A stretch of 64,000 nucleotides of DNA, taken from NCBI GenBank assembly GCA_942486035.1, contig CALNXK010000015.1, positions 1,391,501 to 1,455,500 of the forward strand. The letters run 5' to 3'. The translations under genes and the position numbers were made by a program. Position 1 is the stretch's first letter. Every line of letters starts with the position of its first letter. This document shows, piece after piece, positions 24,807 to 36,400 of the stretch. Source of the DNA: Porites lobata (lineage: Eukaryota > Cnidaria > Anthozoa > Scleractinia > Poritidae). A model generated the notes under the pieces. The model did no database searches, was not told the origin of the DNA, and saw nothing but the letters and a program-made list of their open reading frames with translations.

Positions 24807-25461
24807 GGTTATGGAAATTTCCAAAACATAGCCAGATAGGAGGGGTTCTGTAAAATGGACAGAAATGTAAGAGACAAATTATACAAAAAAAAATTCAAAA
24901 TGCCAAGTAGAAAAGAAGAATATATAATAGTTTTCCTAGCTACATGTATATATGGATGCCCTTTTTTGCAAAAATTAATGTTTCCTAGCAGTCAGATTAA
25001 ATAAATAAAGCCTAATGCTTTGATCTTTTTACTGACAAACCACAATCCCCAAACAAACACCAGAAATATTTCTGAAACATGTATTGTAAGAAAAAAAAAG
25101 ACAATCAGGCATGAGCAAAACTAAACCACAAGGAATGATGATAAATGAGATCGTGGTTTTCTGGCAAACTCACATGTCTTGATATTTGCTGTGATTGATC
25201 ATAAGACAACAAACATTCCCGAAATATCTCAAGTGTTCATAATTTTGTCAGAGTTTCACAGAAAAATTCATTGAAGATGTTTACAAAAAGACTACAAAAG
25301 CCTGCCTGCAGTTATTAATTAATACAGCTACATGCTGTCCAATTTGGAAATAATTGGATGAAAAAAAATTCCAAGGACAGCCAAAATTGCGAGAGAAATT
25401 TTTTTAATTCTTGAAAAATCATTGTTTCCAAATTAGACAAGCTTGTAGTCCTTTTATTTAA

Positions 25462-25897
25462 TTATTATATAGCTGGTTAGTTAATGAAAACTTTCATCAG
25501 TTTGATCTTACCGGTATGTACATTTTCCTTTTAAATCAAGCCCAGACAAGAGGCCAAAACAAAACATCAGCAAAACAAAACAACATTCACAGCAACATGC
25601 CAAAAGTGTTCGCCAACAAACCACCGTCAGCCAACAAGATGTTTTTTGGCACGTTGTTACAGGGACTTTGCGCTGATTGGCTAGTTTGCAGTGCCTATTG
25701 TTTTTTTCTAGCATTTGATTGGCTCAAACCAGCTGTCCTGTTTTTCTTAAATTGGACAGTTTGCCTATTTGTAAAGGAAAGTCCCATCTGGAACTATCCA
25801 AATTAATCAATAATTGGACAGCTCATAAAAATTAAACAATAACCGCTTTACTGACAATAATTTTATCAGATTTTAAACTAGCAGCTATATAATTAAT
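25462..25897. mobile_element. MITE candidate with imperfect inverted ends
   Basis: Left ATTATTATATAGCTGGTTAG is mirrored by the right end, whose complement reads ATTAATTATATAGCTGCTAG. Nearby CTGTCCAAT (about 25330) and ATTGGACAG (about 25812) are also inverted, so two elements may overlap here. No target duplication resolved. Confidence 0.4.
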
Positions 25898-26244
25898 AAT
25901 AACAATAATTTAAATTTGAAGGTAGGGTTAGCACAACTTGGGGGTTAAATTGATTTTTAAATCTGGTTTTCTTTTTGGCATTTTCTCTGATAATTTTCTC
26001 AGTCTTTTATTTTTTTGGAGTATCCAATAATCAAATTAGAGAATTAAGCTTTCATACAGCTGTATCTGAATTCAAATTTTGCACTAACCCTGGGTTATCT
26101 TAACCGAGCTTACAACAACCCAGCCATGTTAATGTTAATGTTTTTGTTACCTGACAACAGCTTTCAGTTGGCCGTTATTGTGAGTTCCAACCCAAGAAAC
26201 ACTAAATAAGACTAATAAGGTGAAGTGGTCCAAGTTTAAAAAAA

Positions 26245-26382
26245 ATGGCTGAAGAACAACAGCCTGGTGATTATATAACCTGCCCCAAATGTCCACTTTC
26301 TCAAAAGAGCAAAAAAACTGAACCCCACAATTGGCAATCTCCCGAACTGGGTCATAAAAAGTGTAAAACCAAGTCTCTGTAA
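26245..26382 (+). CDS. Small open frame (45 codons), unidentified, possibly repeat-derived
   Basis: ATG in good context (AAAAATGGCT) opens MAEEQQPGDYITCPKCPLSQ, then Lys-rich sequence and a stop. A CPKC pair is visible. A diverged, frame-broken relative lies at 18341-18490 in the same orientation, so this is more likely part of a dispersed repeat than a gene. Confidence 0.25.
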   Translation: MAEEQQPGDYITCPKCPLSQKSKKTEPHNWQSPELGHKKCKTKSL

Positions 26383-26962
26383 CAAAGATGGGTAACTAGT
26401 AGATGTACCAATATGATTATTATTGACAGCATTCATACCAAACCAGTTGATATGCCTAGACTGTGATTCTGTTATCCTCCTATTTATCCAGTTTCTCAAA
26501 GGAATGCAGTCCATTTCGCCGACCATTTTGCCATAACTGTTGTCTTTTTTCTGCTTGAAAAATAAATAGTTAACCATTTTTATTAGCACACAAACTGGTG
26601 ATACGCTGGTAACTTCTTGTTAAAATCTCATCACTCCTTGCAATTCATATTTTGTAAACACCTTGTGAACACGAATAAAAGCATAATAACTTTCCCTAGA
26701 TGGAAAGCATTGGCCATTTACAGCTATGGGTAATACCTTGGAAAACATTGACGATAAATAGTTGATAAGCTTCAAAAGTGGTGTTTTGAAATTTTGATGT
26801 TTTGAAATAATGATGTCAGGACTTAAGTGCAAAAAGGACCTGAACAAGACTTTAAAATAATAATTATTGAATAAGGTTGAAAAATAATGTGCAGATAATG
26901 TTCCATTCAATTGCACAATAGTTTTAAACTTCCCTGATACTCATTTCTAAAACCCACTTGGA

Positions 26963-27285
26963 TACCGTAAAATTCCGAAAATAAGCCCCTCCATGTATAA
27001 GCCCCTCCAAATATAAGCCCCCCAAGCTGGTAAGGCAAAAAACCTTCTGTTAAATCACCCCTCCAAATATAAGCTCTCCAGGGGCTTGTACTTGGAAAAT
27101 TGCTCTCAAATGCAAAGTAAAACAAAGCAAAAACGTTAAATTTACTTCCAACTATAAGGCTAGCCCAATCTCGATTTTGAAATGCAAATTTCCCTCCGTA
27201 AATAAGCCCCTCTGAATATAAGGCCCTCAAAAAGGGCCTTTGAAAAATATAAGTCCCGGAGGCTTATTTTCAGAATTTTACAGTA
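26963..27285. mobile_element. Mariner-like MITE, TACCGTAAAATTCCG family, copy 1
   Basis: The left end is TACCGTAAAATTCCGAAAA and the right end is its complement with one change (CAGAATTTTACAGTA). The TA at each end fits a TA target duplication. The interior has repeated AATAAGCCCCTCC words. A second copy at 49411-49713 aligns over the whole length. Confidence 0.85.
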
Positions 27286-27352
27286 TTCCATTACAAAATT
27301 AAATCTGCTTTGACTCTTATGACCCAATCAAATGAATGCATGTTCTTAAACC

Positions 27353-28905
27353 ATTCCAGTCAACCAAATCTTCCCAGTGAAGTCATCCTAGTCATCCCAC
27401 TTATCCTAGTCACCCCAGTCACCCTACATGTAGCTACCCTAGTCTTAATTATTCTAGTTGTCCAAGTTATAAAACTAATCCTCATCATCCTAGTCACCCC
27501 ACTGGTATTAGTCATCCTTCCCATTCCAGTCACCATCATCACCTAGGCCTGCCTTGTCATCCTAATCATCCTAGTCACCCTTGTCATCCAAGTTATCCTA
27601 GTCACCCTAGTCACCTTAGACATCCTAGTATAAACCGTGGTTATCTTTGTCATCCCAGTCATTGTACATAGTCATCCTAGACACCCTAGTCATCATAGTC
27701 ATACTACTCATCCAAGTCATCGTTGTCACCCTAGTCATCCTAGTTATCCCAATCATTCTAGTCATCATAGCTATTCCAGCCATCCCAGTCACCCTAGCCT
27801 TACAAGTTATCCTAGTCAACCCAGGTCATCCTTGTTATCTAAGTCATCTTAGTTGCCCCAATCATTCAAGTAATCACACTCATTACAGACACAGAGTCAC
27901 CCCAGTCATCCTAGAAATCCTAGTCAGCCCAGTCATCCTAGTCACACAAGTCATCCTGGTAGCTACCCTAGTCATCCTAGTGTTATCCAAGTCATACTAC
28001 TCACACTCATCATCCAAGTCACCCACTGGTACTAGTCACCCCTCATGCAGTTCCCTTGTCATCATAGCCACCTTTATCATCCTAGTCATCCTAGTCACCC
28101 TAATCATCATAATCGCCCTAATCATCACAGTCATCCTAGTAATCCTAGTCACCCCAGTCCTCCTAGTTACCCTAGACATCCTAGTCACCCAACTCACCAT
28201 AGTCACGCTCAAGTCACCCGAGTGACCCTAGTCAATGATTTCACCCTGTTCAATCTCTTCATCAGTCATTTAGTCGTTCTAGTCATCATAATCAACCTAG
28301 TCAACCCAGTCATCCTAGTCGTCTTAGTCACCCCAGTCATCTTAGTCATCTTAGTAAAATCCTAGTCACACTAGTCACCCAAGCCACACTAGTCATCCTA
28401 GTCACCCTAGTCATAATACTCATCCACATCTTTCCTAGTCATCCTAGCCACCTTGGTCATCTTAGTCATCCTAGTCATCCTAGTCACCCTAGTCATCCTA
28501 GTCACCCAGTCACCCCGGTCATCCTAGTCATGCTAATCACCATTATAGTCATTCTAGTCATCTTAGTCATCCTAGTCACCCAGGTCATCCTGTCATCCTA
28601 GTCCCCCTACTCAGACTAGTCATCTTAGTCACCTTAGCCATCATAGGCACTCCAGTTATCCTAGTCATCATAGTCACCACAATCATCCTAGTCGTCCTAG
28701 TCACACCCTGGTCATCCTAGTCACACCAGTCATCCTAGTCACCCCAGTCATCCTGTCATCCTAGTCATCCTGCCATTCTATTCACCCCAGTCATCCTGTC
28801 ATCCTAGTCACCCTCATCATCCTAGTCATCCTCAGTTACCCATGTCATCTTTAGTTATCCTAGTCATTGTCTAGTCTTCCAAGTCATCTTAGTTGTCTTA
28901 GGTAT
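27353..28905 (-). repeat. 9-bp minisatellite in opposite orientation (CAYCCTAGT)
   Basis: About 170 units of CATCCTAGT/CACCCTAGT/CATCCCAGT, the reverse complement of the 18.9-21.9 kb array. The open frames of His-Pro-Ser or Leu-Val-Ile at 27637-28365 are translations of the repeat. Confidence 0.95.
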
Positions 28906-29607
28906 GTTACAGGTCAAATTTGATCTCAGGTTAATTTTAATTTAACCAGGGTTAGGGAATTGACTGATGCATTAGGAAATTGTGTGAGTGCCTTTGGGGC
29001 CAAAAAATACTCCTTTCCTTGAAAGGGGTTGCAATCTCTGTACATGCAATTGGGCACGTGACCTTAAAAAAAATTTAACTTATAACAAAAAACATTTTGT
29101 TTGTCCACCCCTCCCTAGCTGACCCCTCTTCATCCAAGCCATTCTGACAGTAGCAAAGTTAACATTCTTATCTAAGCTACTACCATGCTGTTTCCTTAGT
29201 TCTAAAATTGCACTTTAAGATCTTATTTACCTGTACTATGATCAAAACTCTCCATGCACGTGCACGATCAGTGCTTTGTCACTAAGGACTTAAGCCTTCG
29301 CGTTCCAAATAAAGTACCTTCTTTTTATCACATTTAAATGATACTGAAAATAATCAGTTACTGTAATGAAAGACCAAGCCGCGTTCAGACAGAATCCGTG
29401 CTTTCATTTGAAGTTAGTTGGACAAGGGTACTATCACCGTAAGGCGTCATCTTGGTTCTCCTGGTCCCCAAGCTCCACTCGGTAAAAACTTGGAAGATGT
29501 TAGGGGAGGGGTGAGGTGAAAAGAGACATGTAAAACTCTCCTTTTATGTCGATTTACCGAATTTAAAGTTTCTATTTTTTCTCTCATCCCATATATCGAT
29601 GTTGCTA
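28906..29607. other. Intergenic, nothing recognised
   Basis: No gene, splice pattern or inverted ends that I can support. A fragment related to the next MITE (CGTTCAGACAG) is near 29380. Confidence 0.4.
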
Positions 29608-29988
29608 CATGTGCCGAACCTAATTGAATAAGTTCGACTTATTTATTATTCAATAAGTCCGGACACTGGCGCGACATCTGATTCAGACGGCGCACCGTGT
29701 GCATGGGCGGATCCAGGATTTTTTATAGGAGGCGGGGTGCACTCATCTCTTGCTCTACTTCAACACCAACAAACCACATAGTTTTTTTTTTTTTGCAGAA
29801 TACCAGTTGTATTAGAAAACCGCAGGTCATCTCAAGGGGGGGGGGGGATGCGCACCCCCTGCACCCTAAGTAAAGTTTGACAAAAGTTTGACAGACTCTG
29901 TCGAACTTAACGCTTTTGCCGCATCAAACTAACACTGCTGTACTAAACTGATTCAGACGCCGCTCCTTTACCGTACTTAATTCATCAG

Positions 29989-30023
<35 letters not shown>

Positions 30024-30032
30024 CGGGCCTAA
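29608..30032. mobile_element. Palindromic MITE with an inserted GC-rich segment
   Basis: CATGTGCCGAACCTAA (29608) faces TTAGGTTCGGCACATG (29989). TTCAGACGCCGCTC (29952) faces GAGCGGCGTCTGAA (30007). Between the halves, 29703-29875 starts GGGCGGATCCAGGATTTTT and ends in G-runs and GCACCCCCTGCACCC, which looks like a separate small element inserted in the first. Confidence 0.6.
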
Positions 30033-31130
30033 GGATTTTGGAAAAAACAAGGGTTTCGTTATAATATTCTTGATAATAATAAATAATAGTAATATAGAGA
30101 TTTAGGCAGGGCTAAAGCGAAACTCGCAATAATATTTCAGTATAGTTCGCTAAACAAAATATACAATCGTGTAATGCTAAGAGGCGAAGGACGAGAACGG
30201 TGAAAAGAAAACAACAGGCCCAATTAGAAAAAAAGCAACTTTGCACGTGCAGCACACTTTTTTGTACATTTCTTTACCATTGTTTTGCACGACTACAACG
30301 TGAAACTTCCTGGTTTCACGCATGTATGGAGGAAATATCGTACATGTTCTTGTTCATTATTCTGACTGCCGCTCATTTTCACATTAGTGACCGATAGCAT
30401 TTATTTATTTTCCCAACCGCCGCTACAAAATGTTCATGCTGTTCTTTCAACAAAAAAAATGTCTCCTTTGTCTTTTATCGCTCGCTCCAGCTGTCTGTCG
30501 CTCTTTTTCTCGTTGAGCTTTACTGGCCTGTCGCCTACTTCTTTCTCTTTTTCTCTGTCTCTCTCTGCATTCCAAATTTGTTAATATGACAATTAATCTA
30601 AGCTTAATGCTTTAGACAACACTGTTACAGAAACAATTTCCCCTTTCCCTTTTCGTCTATATTGACTCATTAGTTGTCTCTGCTTCACAAGACGCGGGTG
30701 GCTATGCGATTTCCCGCCAAAATAACATCAAGTTTACCGTACCTGTATGTTGATTGAGTTATTTTCCATTGGTACGCCTGTGGTGCGGACGGACGGTCGG
30801 TCGGTCGGTCAGGGGGGGTGATGAACGGTCACGTCATTACAGAATTTTCTGGGATAGGTAGATCTACTTAGCTTTGGGGCTTCGCAAACGCGCGCTTCGC
30901 GCGCGCGAGGAGCTCCGCTAATCAAAATATTCGGAGTTTTCTTAGCACTGCAACGATATTACGTCTCTATCTATAGCCATTACATGTACTTAACTTGCAG
31001 TCAATCGTGAAAACTGGGTAATATCAATAAAAGATAGCGAGTTGTAAGGACAATCTAACCTCATAGCACTTTCCATGCATGCTCCAATTGCAAGACGTGT
31101 ATGAAAGGTTCAAACGCCGTAGTTTCCATA
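30033..31130. other. Intergenic, low-complexity patches, no gene
   Basis: A short GGTC tetranucleotide run (CGGACGGTCGGTCGGTCGGT) is at about 30787, and a GC-rich palindrome of CGCGCG/GCGCGC words is at about 30888-30910. Two 65-codon plus frames at 30200-30584 have no recognisable content. Confidence 0.45.
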
Positions 31131-31406
31131 CTTGCTTACTTGTGATTCTGGTCAAAAATTCCAAATATCTTTCAAGACTATTTATGTTTCCTAAAAGCAA
31201 CCTTGGCTTTGTCGTTTCATGATGTTGTTTTCTCAAAAGGAGTTTTTTTAGACGATAAAAATGGCATTTTACTATAGTTGATTCTGGTCAAAAGTTCCAA
31301 ATATCTTTCGAGCCTACTTTTCTATAAGAGACCTTTGTTTTGTCGTTTGATGATGTTCTTTTCTCAAAAGGAGGCTTTTTAGACGATGGAAAAGTCATTG
31401 GCTATA
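31131..31406 (+). repeat. 168-bp satellite, array D, left part
   Basis: Units of the array A form (GATTCTGGTCAAAA, GATGATGTTGTTTTCTCAAA, TTTAGACGATAAAAATGG). The array is cut at CTATA by the element that follows and resumes at 33403. Confidence 0.9.
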
Positions 31407-32487
31407 GATCGTTTTCACTGTCACGCAACAAAAAAATAAATTGGAAACCGTCCAGTGGAAGAAGCCAAGACAATGGAATGTTTTAAAAGACTAATTTTTA
31501 AAACAATTCATCCAAGTCTCAGGTCTTTTTGGCCCAAAGTTTCTGAGTTATTTGCCGAAACGTTTCACGCACCTTTGTAGAGCTTTGTATTGAGACGCCA
31601 TATTGGTGCACCGTTTTGGTGCACCAAAATGGCCGCCGGAAATCAACAAAACATCTAGAGTTTACATTTTCTTTAAAAGCTCTTTCTTTCCACTCGAGAA
31701 CTAGCATACGTGCGCATAAACATATCTTCTAATACTTGAAATGGTTATACTGCTGACAATCAAGAGGAGAGACTATTTTTTAAGATTGCCTCAATGGGGT
31801 TAACCGATAGGCGTAAAACGGCCAAAAATTTAGTCGATAGCCGTAAAAATTGAAAAATTTTAACCGTTAGCCGTAAACAGGGTAAGAAAGAGTTAATCGT
31901 AAAATAAATTGTTTCCTAGATTTGTTAGTTTTAAGGAAGGTGCTAAACTCAGTTATGGTTGCGTTTTTTATTTCCCGGCTACTTTGACTGCGTACGCACG
32001 TTAGGCCAAGCGCCTAGCTTTTAGGTGTTGACCTAAACCTAGGCTCCATTTTCGCCACCGCTCTCTCGGGGAACTAATTTTTTCAACAGCGAAAATCTGG
32101 CTTGTTGCCTGCTTGCTGGGGATTAATATTTGAGATTTTCAGGTGGTCGTGCCCTCGAAATACTAGCAACACGCAGAGATGTAAACACGTCGACGATAAA
32201 CAACAATTCCATGTAACAATTCCCTGTTTTTCTTTGACGCTACGGCATCTTCCCACGCAATCTCGGTCAAGGCATTTCGGTGGCGTATCTGAGAAAAAAA
32301 CTCGCTCGGACCACGTGACCCGAAACGCATCAGCCGCGCGGAATAATGAGGCCTACGGACAAGGCAACGATAGACAGTCGTTCTGTACAGTCCTTCGCTA
32401 TCATTAGGCCGGGAACACTGGACACGGGAATTGTTTTACATTGGCCGTTTTCACACTAGAGCTAGAAATGGATTATCCATCTGAGAC

Positions 32488-32573
32488 TAGCCTGTGTACA
32501 GTCAACCCCTCCCCTACAGACACTCTTTCTCCCTTCCTCCTTCTGACGGGAGGGGGCTGCTGTACACAGGCTA
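32488..32573. mobile_element. 86-bp palindromic MITE, TAGCCTGTGTACAG ends
   Basis: TAGCCTGTGTACAG is mirrored by CTGTACACAGGCTA. Inner arms CCCCTCCCCT and GGGAGGGGG also pair. The flanks TCTGAGAC and TCTGAAAT may be an imperfect 8-bp target duplication. Confidence 0.7.
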
Positions 32574-32724
32574 TCTGAAATGAATAATCCATCTTCAATT
32601 AAAATGTCCGTCAAAATTGACGGAGAAAGCCAGGAGGATTGTTCTGATTCAAAATTAAAACCACTCCATTTTCAAATTAAGACGTATTACCTATCTGACG
32701 CGAATTATCAAACGGATAACCCGT

Positions 32725-32822
32725 TAGGCTCGATTTCCGCCGTCTCCCCGGTCCAGTCTTTGGATGAGCGCGGGCTCATTTTCCCGAACAGCAGCTGGTA
32801 GTCTAGATGGTAATCGAGCCTA
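32725..32822. mobile_element. 98-bp MITE, TAGGCTCGAT ends, 9-bp duplication (copy 1)
   Basis: Ends are TAGGCTCGAT and ATCGAGCCTA, flanked by exact 9-bp repeats ATAACCCGT (32716-32724 and 32823-32831). Copy 2 at 38046-38134 shares TTTCCGCCGTCT, CGGGCT.ATTTTCCCGAACAG and GGCTGG-type words. Confidence 0.93.
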
Positions 32823-33402
32823 ATAACCCGTCTCACCCGAATAATCCGCCTCTAGTGTGAAAACGGCCATTTCTGTTGTAAATGAATGTCCCGCCGAGGT
32901 TGAGCGTTTTCGTTTCTGATTTGCTTTTTCACAAAAATTATTTTTAAATTGACTACAACGGACATTTGTATGCGTAAAATAATATTAGAAGTGGAATACT
33001 TCATAAAAAGTATGATCTATCAAATGTTAAATTTTTCAAAAGACTGGCTTAATTCATACCGAGATGATCCTAAGACCTTAATTTCGCTTTAAAGATACAA
33101 AAAATACAGTTTTTTTAATATTTAACTCCTTGAAACAAAAGGAATTAATTTTTAACTTTGCTGTTAATCGTAACTGGAAAAAATTAACCGATAGCCGTAA
33201 ACGACACAGCATTCCTATTTTGGTGTCACGCACTATGAAAACTCGGAAGTTCAAATTGCTGTGTTTTCGAAATGAAACATGCTACAGGAATAAAAACTTG
33301 TACAAAGATTTACTTTTTGTTTATCTTCAACCTAGTGTAAATAAGAATTCGTAAAACCTCGCTATTTTGACTTTACAATTTGATGACGCCACTATGAAAA
33401 CC

Positions 33403-36400
33403 ATGTCATTTGTCATTTGATGAAGTTGTTTTCGCAAAAGGAGCCTTTTTAGACCATAAAAATGTCATTTTAATATAAAGCTGAAAATTTTCAAATTTCC
33501 ATGATTCGTTTGACGATGTTGTTTTTTCAAAAGGAGGCTTTTTAGGTGATAAAAATATCATTTCTCAATAGTCCAAAAATTCGCATTTTCAAAAAGGGTT
33601 AACCCATGATTATGGTAAAAAATTCCTAATATTTTTTGAGCCTATATTACTTTTCTGTAGAAAAGACCTTGGTTTTGTCGTTTGGTGATGTTATTTCTCA
33701 AAAGGATGCTTTTTAGACGATAAAAATGTCATTTTGCTATAGTCGAAAATTTTTCATATTTTTTTCAAAGGGGTTAAACCATGATTCTGTTTAAAAATTC
33801 CAAATATCCCTCGGGCGTTGTTTTCTGTACAAGAGATCTTGGTGTTGTCGTTTCATAATGTTGTTTTCTCAATAGGAGGCTTTTTGGACGATAAGAACGA
33901 CATTTATAATACTATATTTAAAAATTGGGCATATTTCCAAAGGGGTTAAACCATAATTCGGGTCAACAATTCCACGATAAAAATGTCATTTTACTAATAG
34001 TCGAAACATTTGCATATTTCTTCAAGAGGTTAACCTATGATTCTGGTCAAAAGTTCGAAATATCTTTTGAGCCTACTTTTCCCCAAAAAGACTTGAGTTT
34101 TCTCGTTTGATGATGTTGTTTTTTCAAAAGGAGGCTTTTTAGGCGATAAAGATGTCATTTTACTATAGTCGAAAAATTTACATATTTTTTAGACCATAAA
34201 AATGTCATTTCACTATTGGCAAAAAATGTGCATATTTCTAAAGCGGTTAAAACATGATTGTGTCAAAAATTCCAAATATTTTTCGACCCTACTTTTCTGT
34301 AAAAAAAAACTTTGGTTTTGTCGTTTTATGATGTTGCTTTCTCAAAAAGAGGCTTTTTGGACGATAAAAATGTCATTTTACTATAGTCGAAAGGGTTAAC
34401 CCATGATTCTTGTCAAAAATTCCAAATATCTTTCGAGCCCACCTTTCTGTAAAAGAGATCTTGGTATTATCGTTTCATGATTTTGTTTTCTCAAAAGGAG
34501 GTTTTTTAGGCGATAAAAATGTCATTTTTCAATAGTCCAAAAATTCGCATTTTCAAAAAGGGTTAACCCATGATTATGGTCAAAAATTCCTAACATTTTT
34601 TGAGCGTATCAGTATTACTTTTCTGTAAAAAAAAAGACCTTGGTTTTGTCGTATGGTGATGTTATTTTCTCAAAAGGATGCTTTTTAGAAGATAAAAATG
34701 TCATTTTGCTATAGTCGAAAATTTTTCATATTTTTTTCAAAGGGGTTAAACCATGATTCTGTTTAAAAGTTCCAAATATCCCTCGAGCGTTGTTTCTGTA
34801 CAAGAGATCTTGGTGTTGTCGTTTCATAATGTTGTTTTCTCAATGGGAGGCTTTTAAACGATAAAAATGTCATTTTTAAAACTATAGTTAAAAATTGGGC
34901 ATATTTCCAAAGGGGTTAAACCATAATTCGGGTCAAAAATTCCACGATAAAAATATCATTTTACTATAGTCGAAAAATTTACATATTTTTTAGACCATAA
35001 AAATGTCATTTTACCATAGGCGAAAAATGTGCATATTTCTAAATCGGTTAAACCATGACTCTGGTCAAAAATTCCAAATATTCAGTTCGAGCCTACGTTT
35101 CTGTAAACAAAACTTTGGTTTTGTCGTTTTATGATGTTGCTTTCTCAAAACGAGGCTTTTTACACGATAAAAATGTCATTTTACTATAGTCGAAAGGGTT
35201 AGCCCATGATTCTTGTCAAAAATTCCAAATATCTCTCGAGCCTACCTTTCTGTAAAAGAGATCTTGGTATTGTCGTTTCATGATTTTGTTTTCTCAAAGG
35301 AAGGCTTTTTATGCGATAAAAATGTCGTTTTTCAATAGTCCAAAAATTCGCATCTTCAAAAAGGGTTAACCCATGATTATGGTAAAAAATTCCAAATATT
35401 TTTTTGAGTCTTCTCTTCTGTAAAAGAGACATTGGTTTTGTCGTTTGGTGATGTTATTTTCTCAAAAGGAGGCTTCTTCGACGATAAAAATGTCATGTTA
35501 AACCATGATTCTGTTTAAAAATTCCAAATATCCCTCGAGCCTTGTTTTCTGTACAAGAGACCTTGGTGTTGTCTTTTCATGATGTTGTTTTCTCAATAGG
35601 AGGCTTTTTAGACGATAAAAATGTCATTTTACTATAGTTAAAAATTGGGCATATTTCCAAAGGGGTTAAACCATGATTCTTGTCAAAAATTCCAAATATT
35701 TCTAAAGCCTTGTTTTCTGTACAAGAGACCCTGGCGTTGTCGTTTGGTGACTTTGTTTTCTCAAAAGGAGGCTTTTTAGGCGATAAAAATGTCGATCATT
35801 TTACTATAGTTGAAAATTTAGCATATATTTCCAAAGGGGTTAAACTATGATGCTGGTCAAAAGTTCCAAATATCTCTCTAGCCTACTTTTCTGCAAAAAA
35901 AGACCTTTGTTTTTTCCATTGATGATGTTGTTTTCTTAAAAGGATGCTTTTTAGACGATAAAAATGTCATTTAAGTATTGCCGAAAAATTTGCATATATT
36001 CAATAAGAGATTAAGGTGGCTCGATACAGTTTTTTAGGACCAATATCTCCCAAGTTTAAGCGTAACAAATTAGCCATTAATTTTTAAACCGCTCAATAGA
36101 TTTTTTAGAACATTTACATTTTTGGAGAGCGCCCCCCTTATGTCAGCCTCTCGATACATACTAATCAAATCCTTCTTTCTTGCAATCGGCTGGAGCTATC
36201 TCCATGATCTTCCACACATGTTTTTAAAAAGATTGAAACTACTATGCGGTGAAATTGCATGTCAAAAGCGCTTCTTAGCTCTTCTCTTTTTACAGATAAC
36301 TTAACGGCCAAACATCAAGGTTGTCCATTTTTTTACTCATTTCTGACCATAAAAACTTCATCCCAAAATATCTCTTAAAAACGCTCATACAGATTGCGCT

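Larger units (their letters stand above)
32443..32868. mobile_element. MITE with 19-bp perfect ends GGCCGTTTTCACACTAGAG
   Basis: GGCCGTTTTCACACTAGAG at 32443 is exactly mirrored by CTCTAGTGTGAAAACGGCC ending at 32868. ATT lies on both outer sides, a possible 3-bp duplication. Two smaller MITEs (32488-32573, 32725-32822) are inserted in it; without them the element is about 230 bp. Confidence 0.85.
31790..33200. mobile_element. Insert inside the previous element, TTAACCGATAGCCGTAAA family
   Basis: This segment is missing from the sister copy at 62805-63373. Both edges carry TTAACCGATAGCCGTAAA or near variants (31800-31880 three times; 33185-33205). The interior holds a GC-richer stretch (31960-32420) and the nested MITEs at 32443-32868. 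No transposase frame found; boundaries are approximate. Confidence 0.6.
31407..33402. mobile_element. DNA element with GATCGTTTTCACTGTCACG end, interrupted copy
   Basis: The outer parts 31407-31780 and 33205-33402 align with the uninterrupted copy at 62805-63373 (shared ACGCAACAAAAAAATAAATT, GGAAACCGTCCAGTGGAAGA, TTTGCCGAAACGTTTCAC, AACATATCTTCTAATACTTG, TTCAACCTAGTGTAAATAAG). About 1.4 kb of other sequence sits between the halves. Ends are weak inverted repeats (TTTTCACTGTCACG / CGCCACTATGAAAA). It is non-coding and inserted into satellite array D. Confidence 0.8.

Noticed and set aside
27637..28365. Open frames of His-Pro-Ser and Leu-Val-Ile repeats
   Set aside because: Same minisatellite in reverse orientation; no non-repetitive part.
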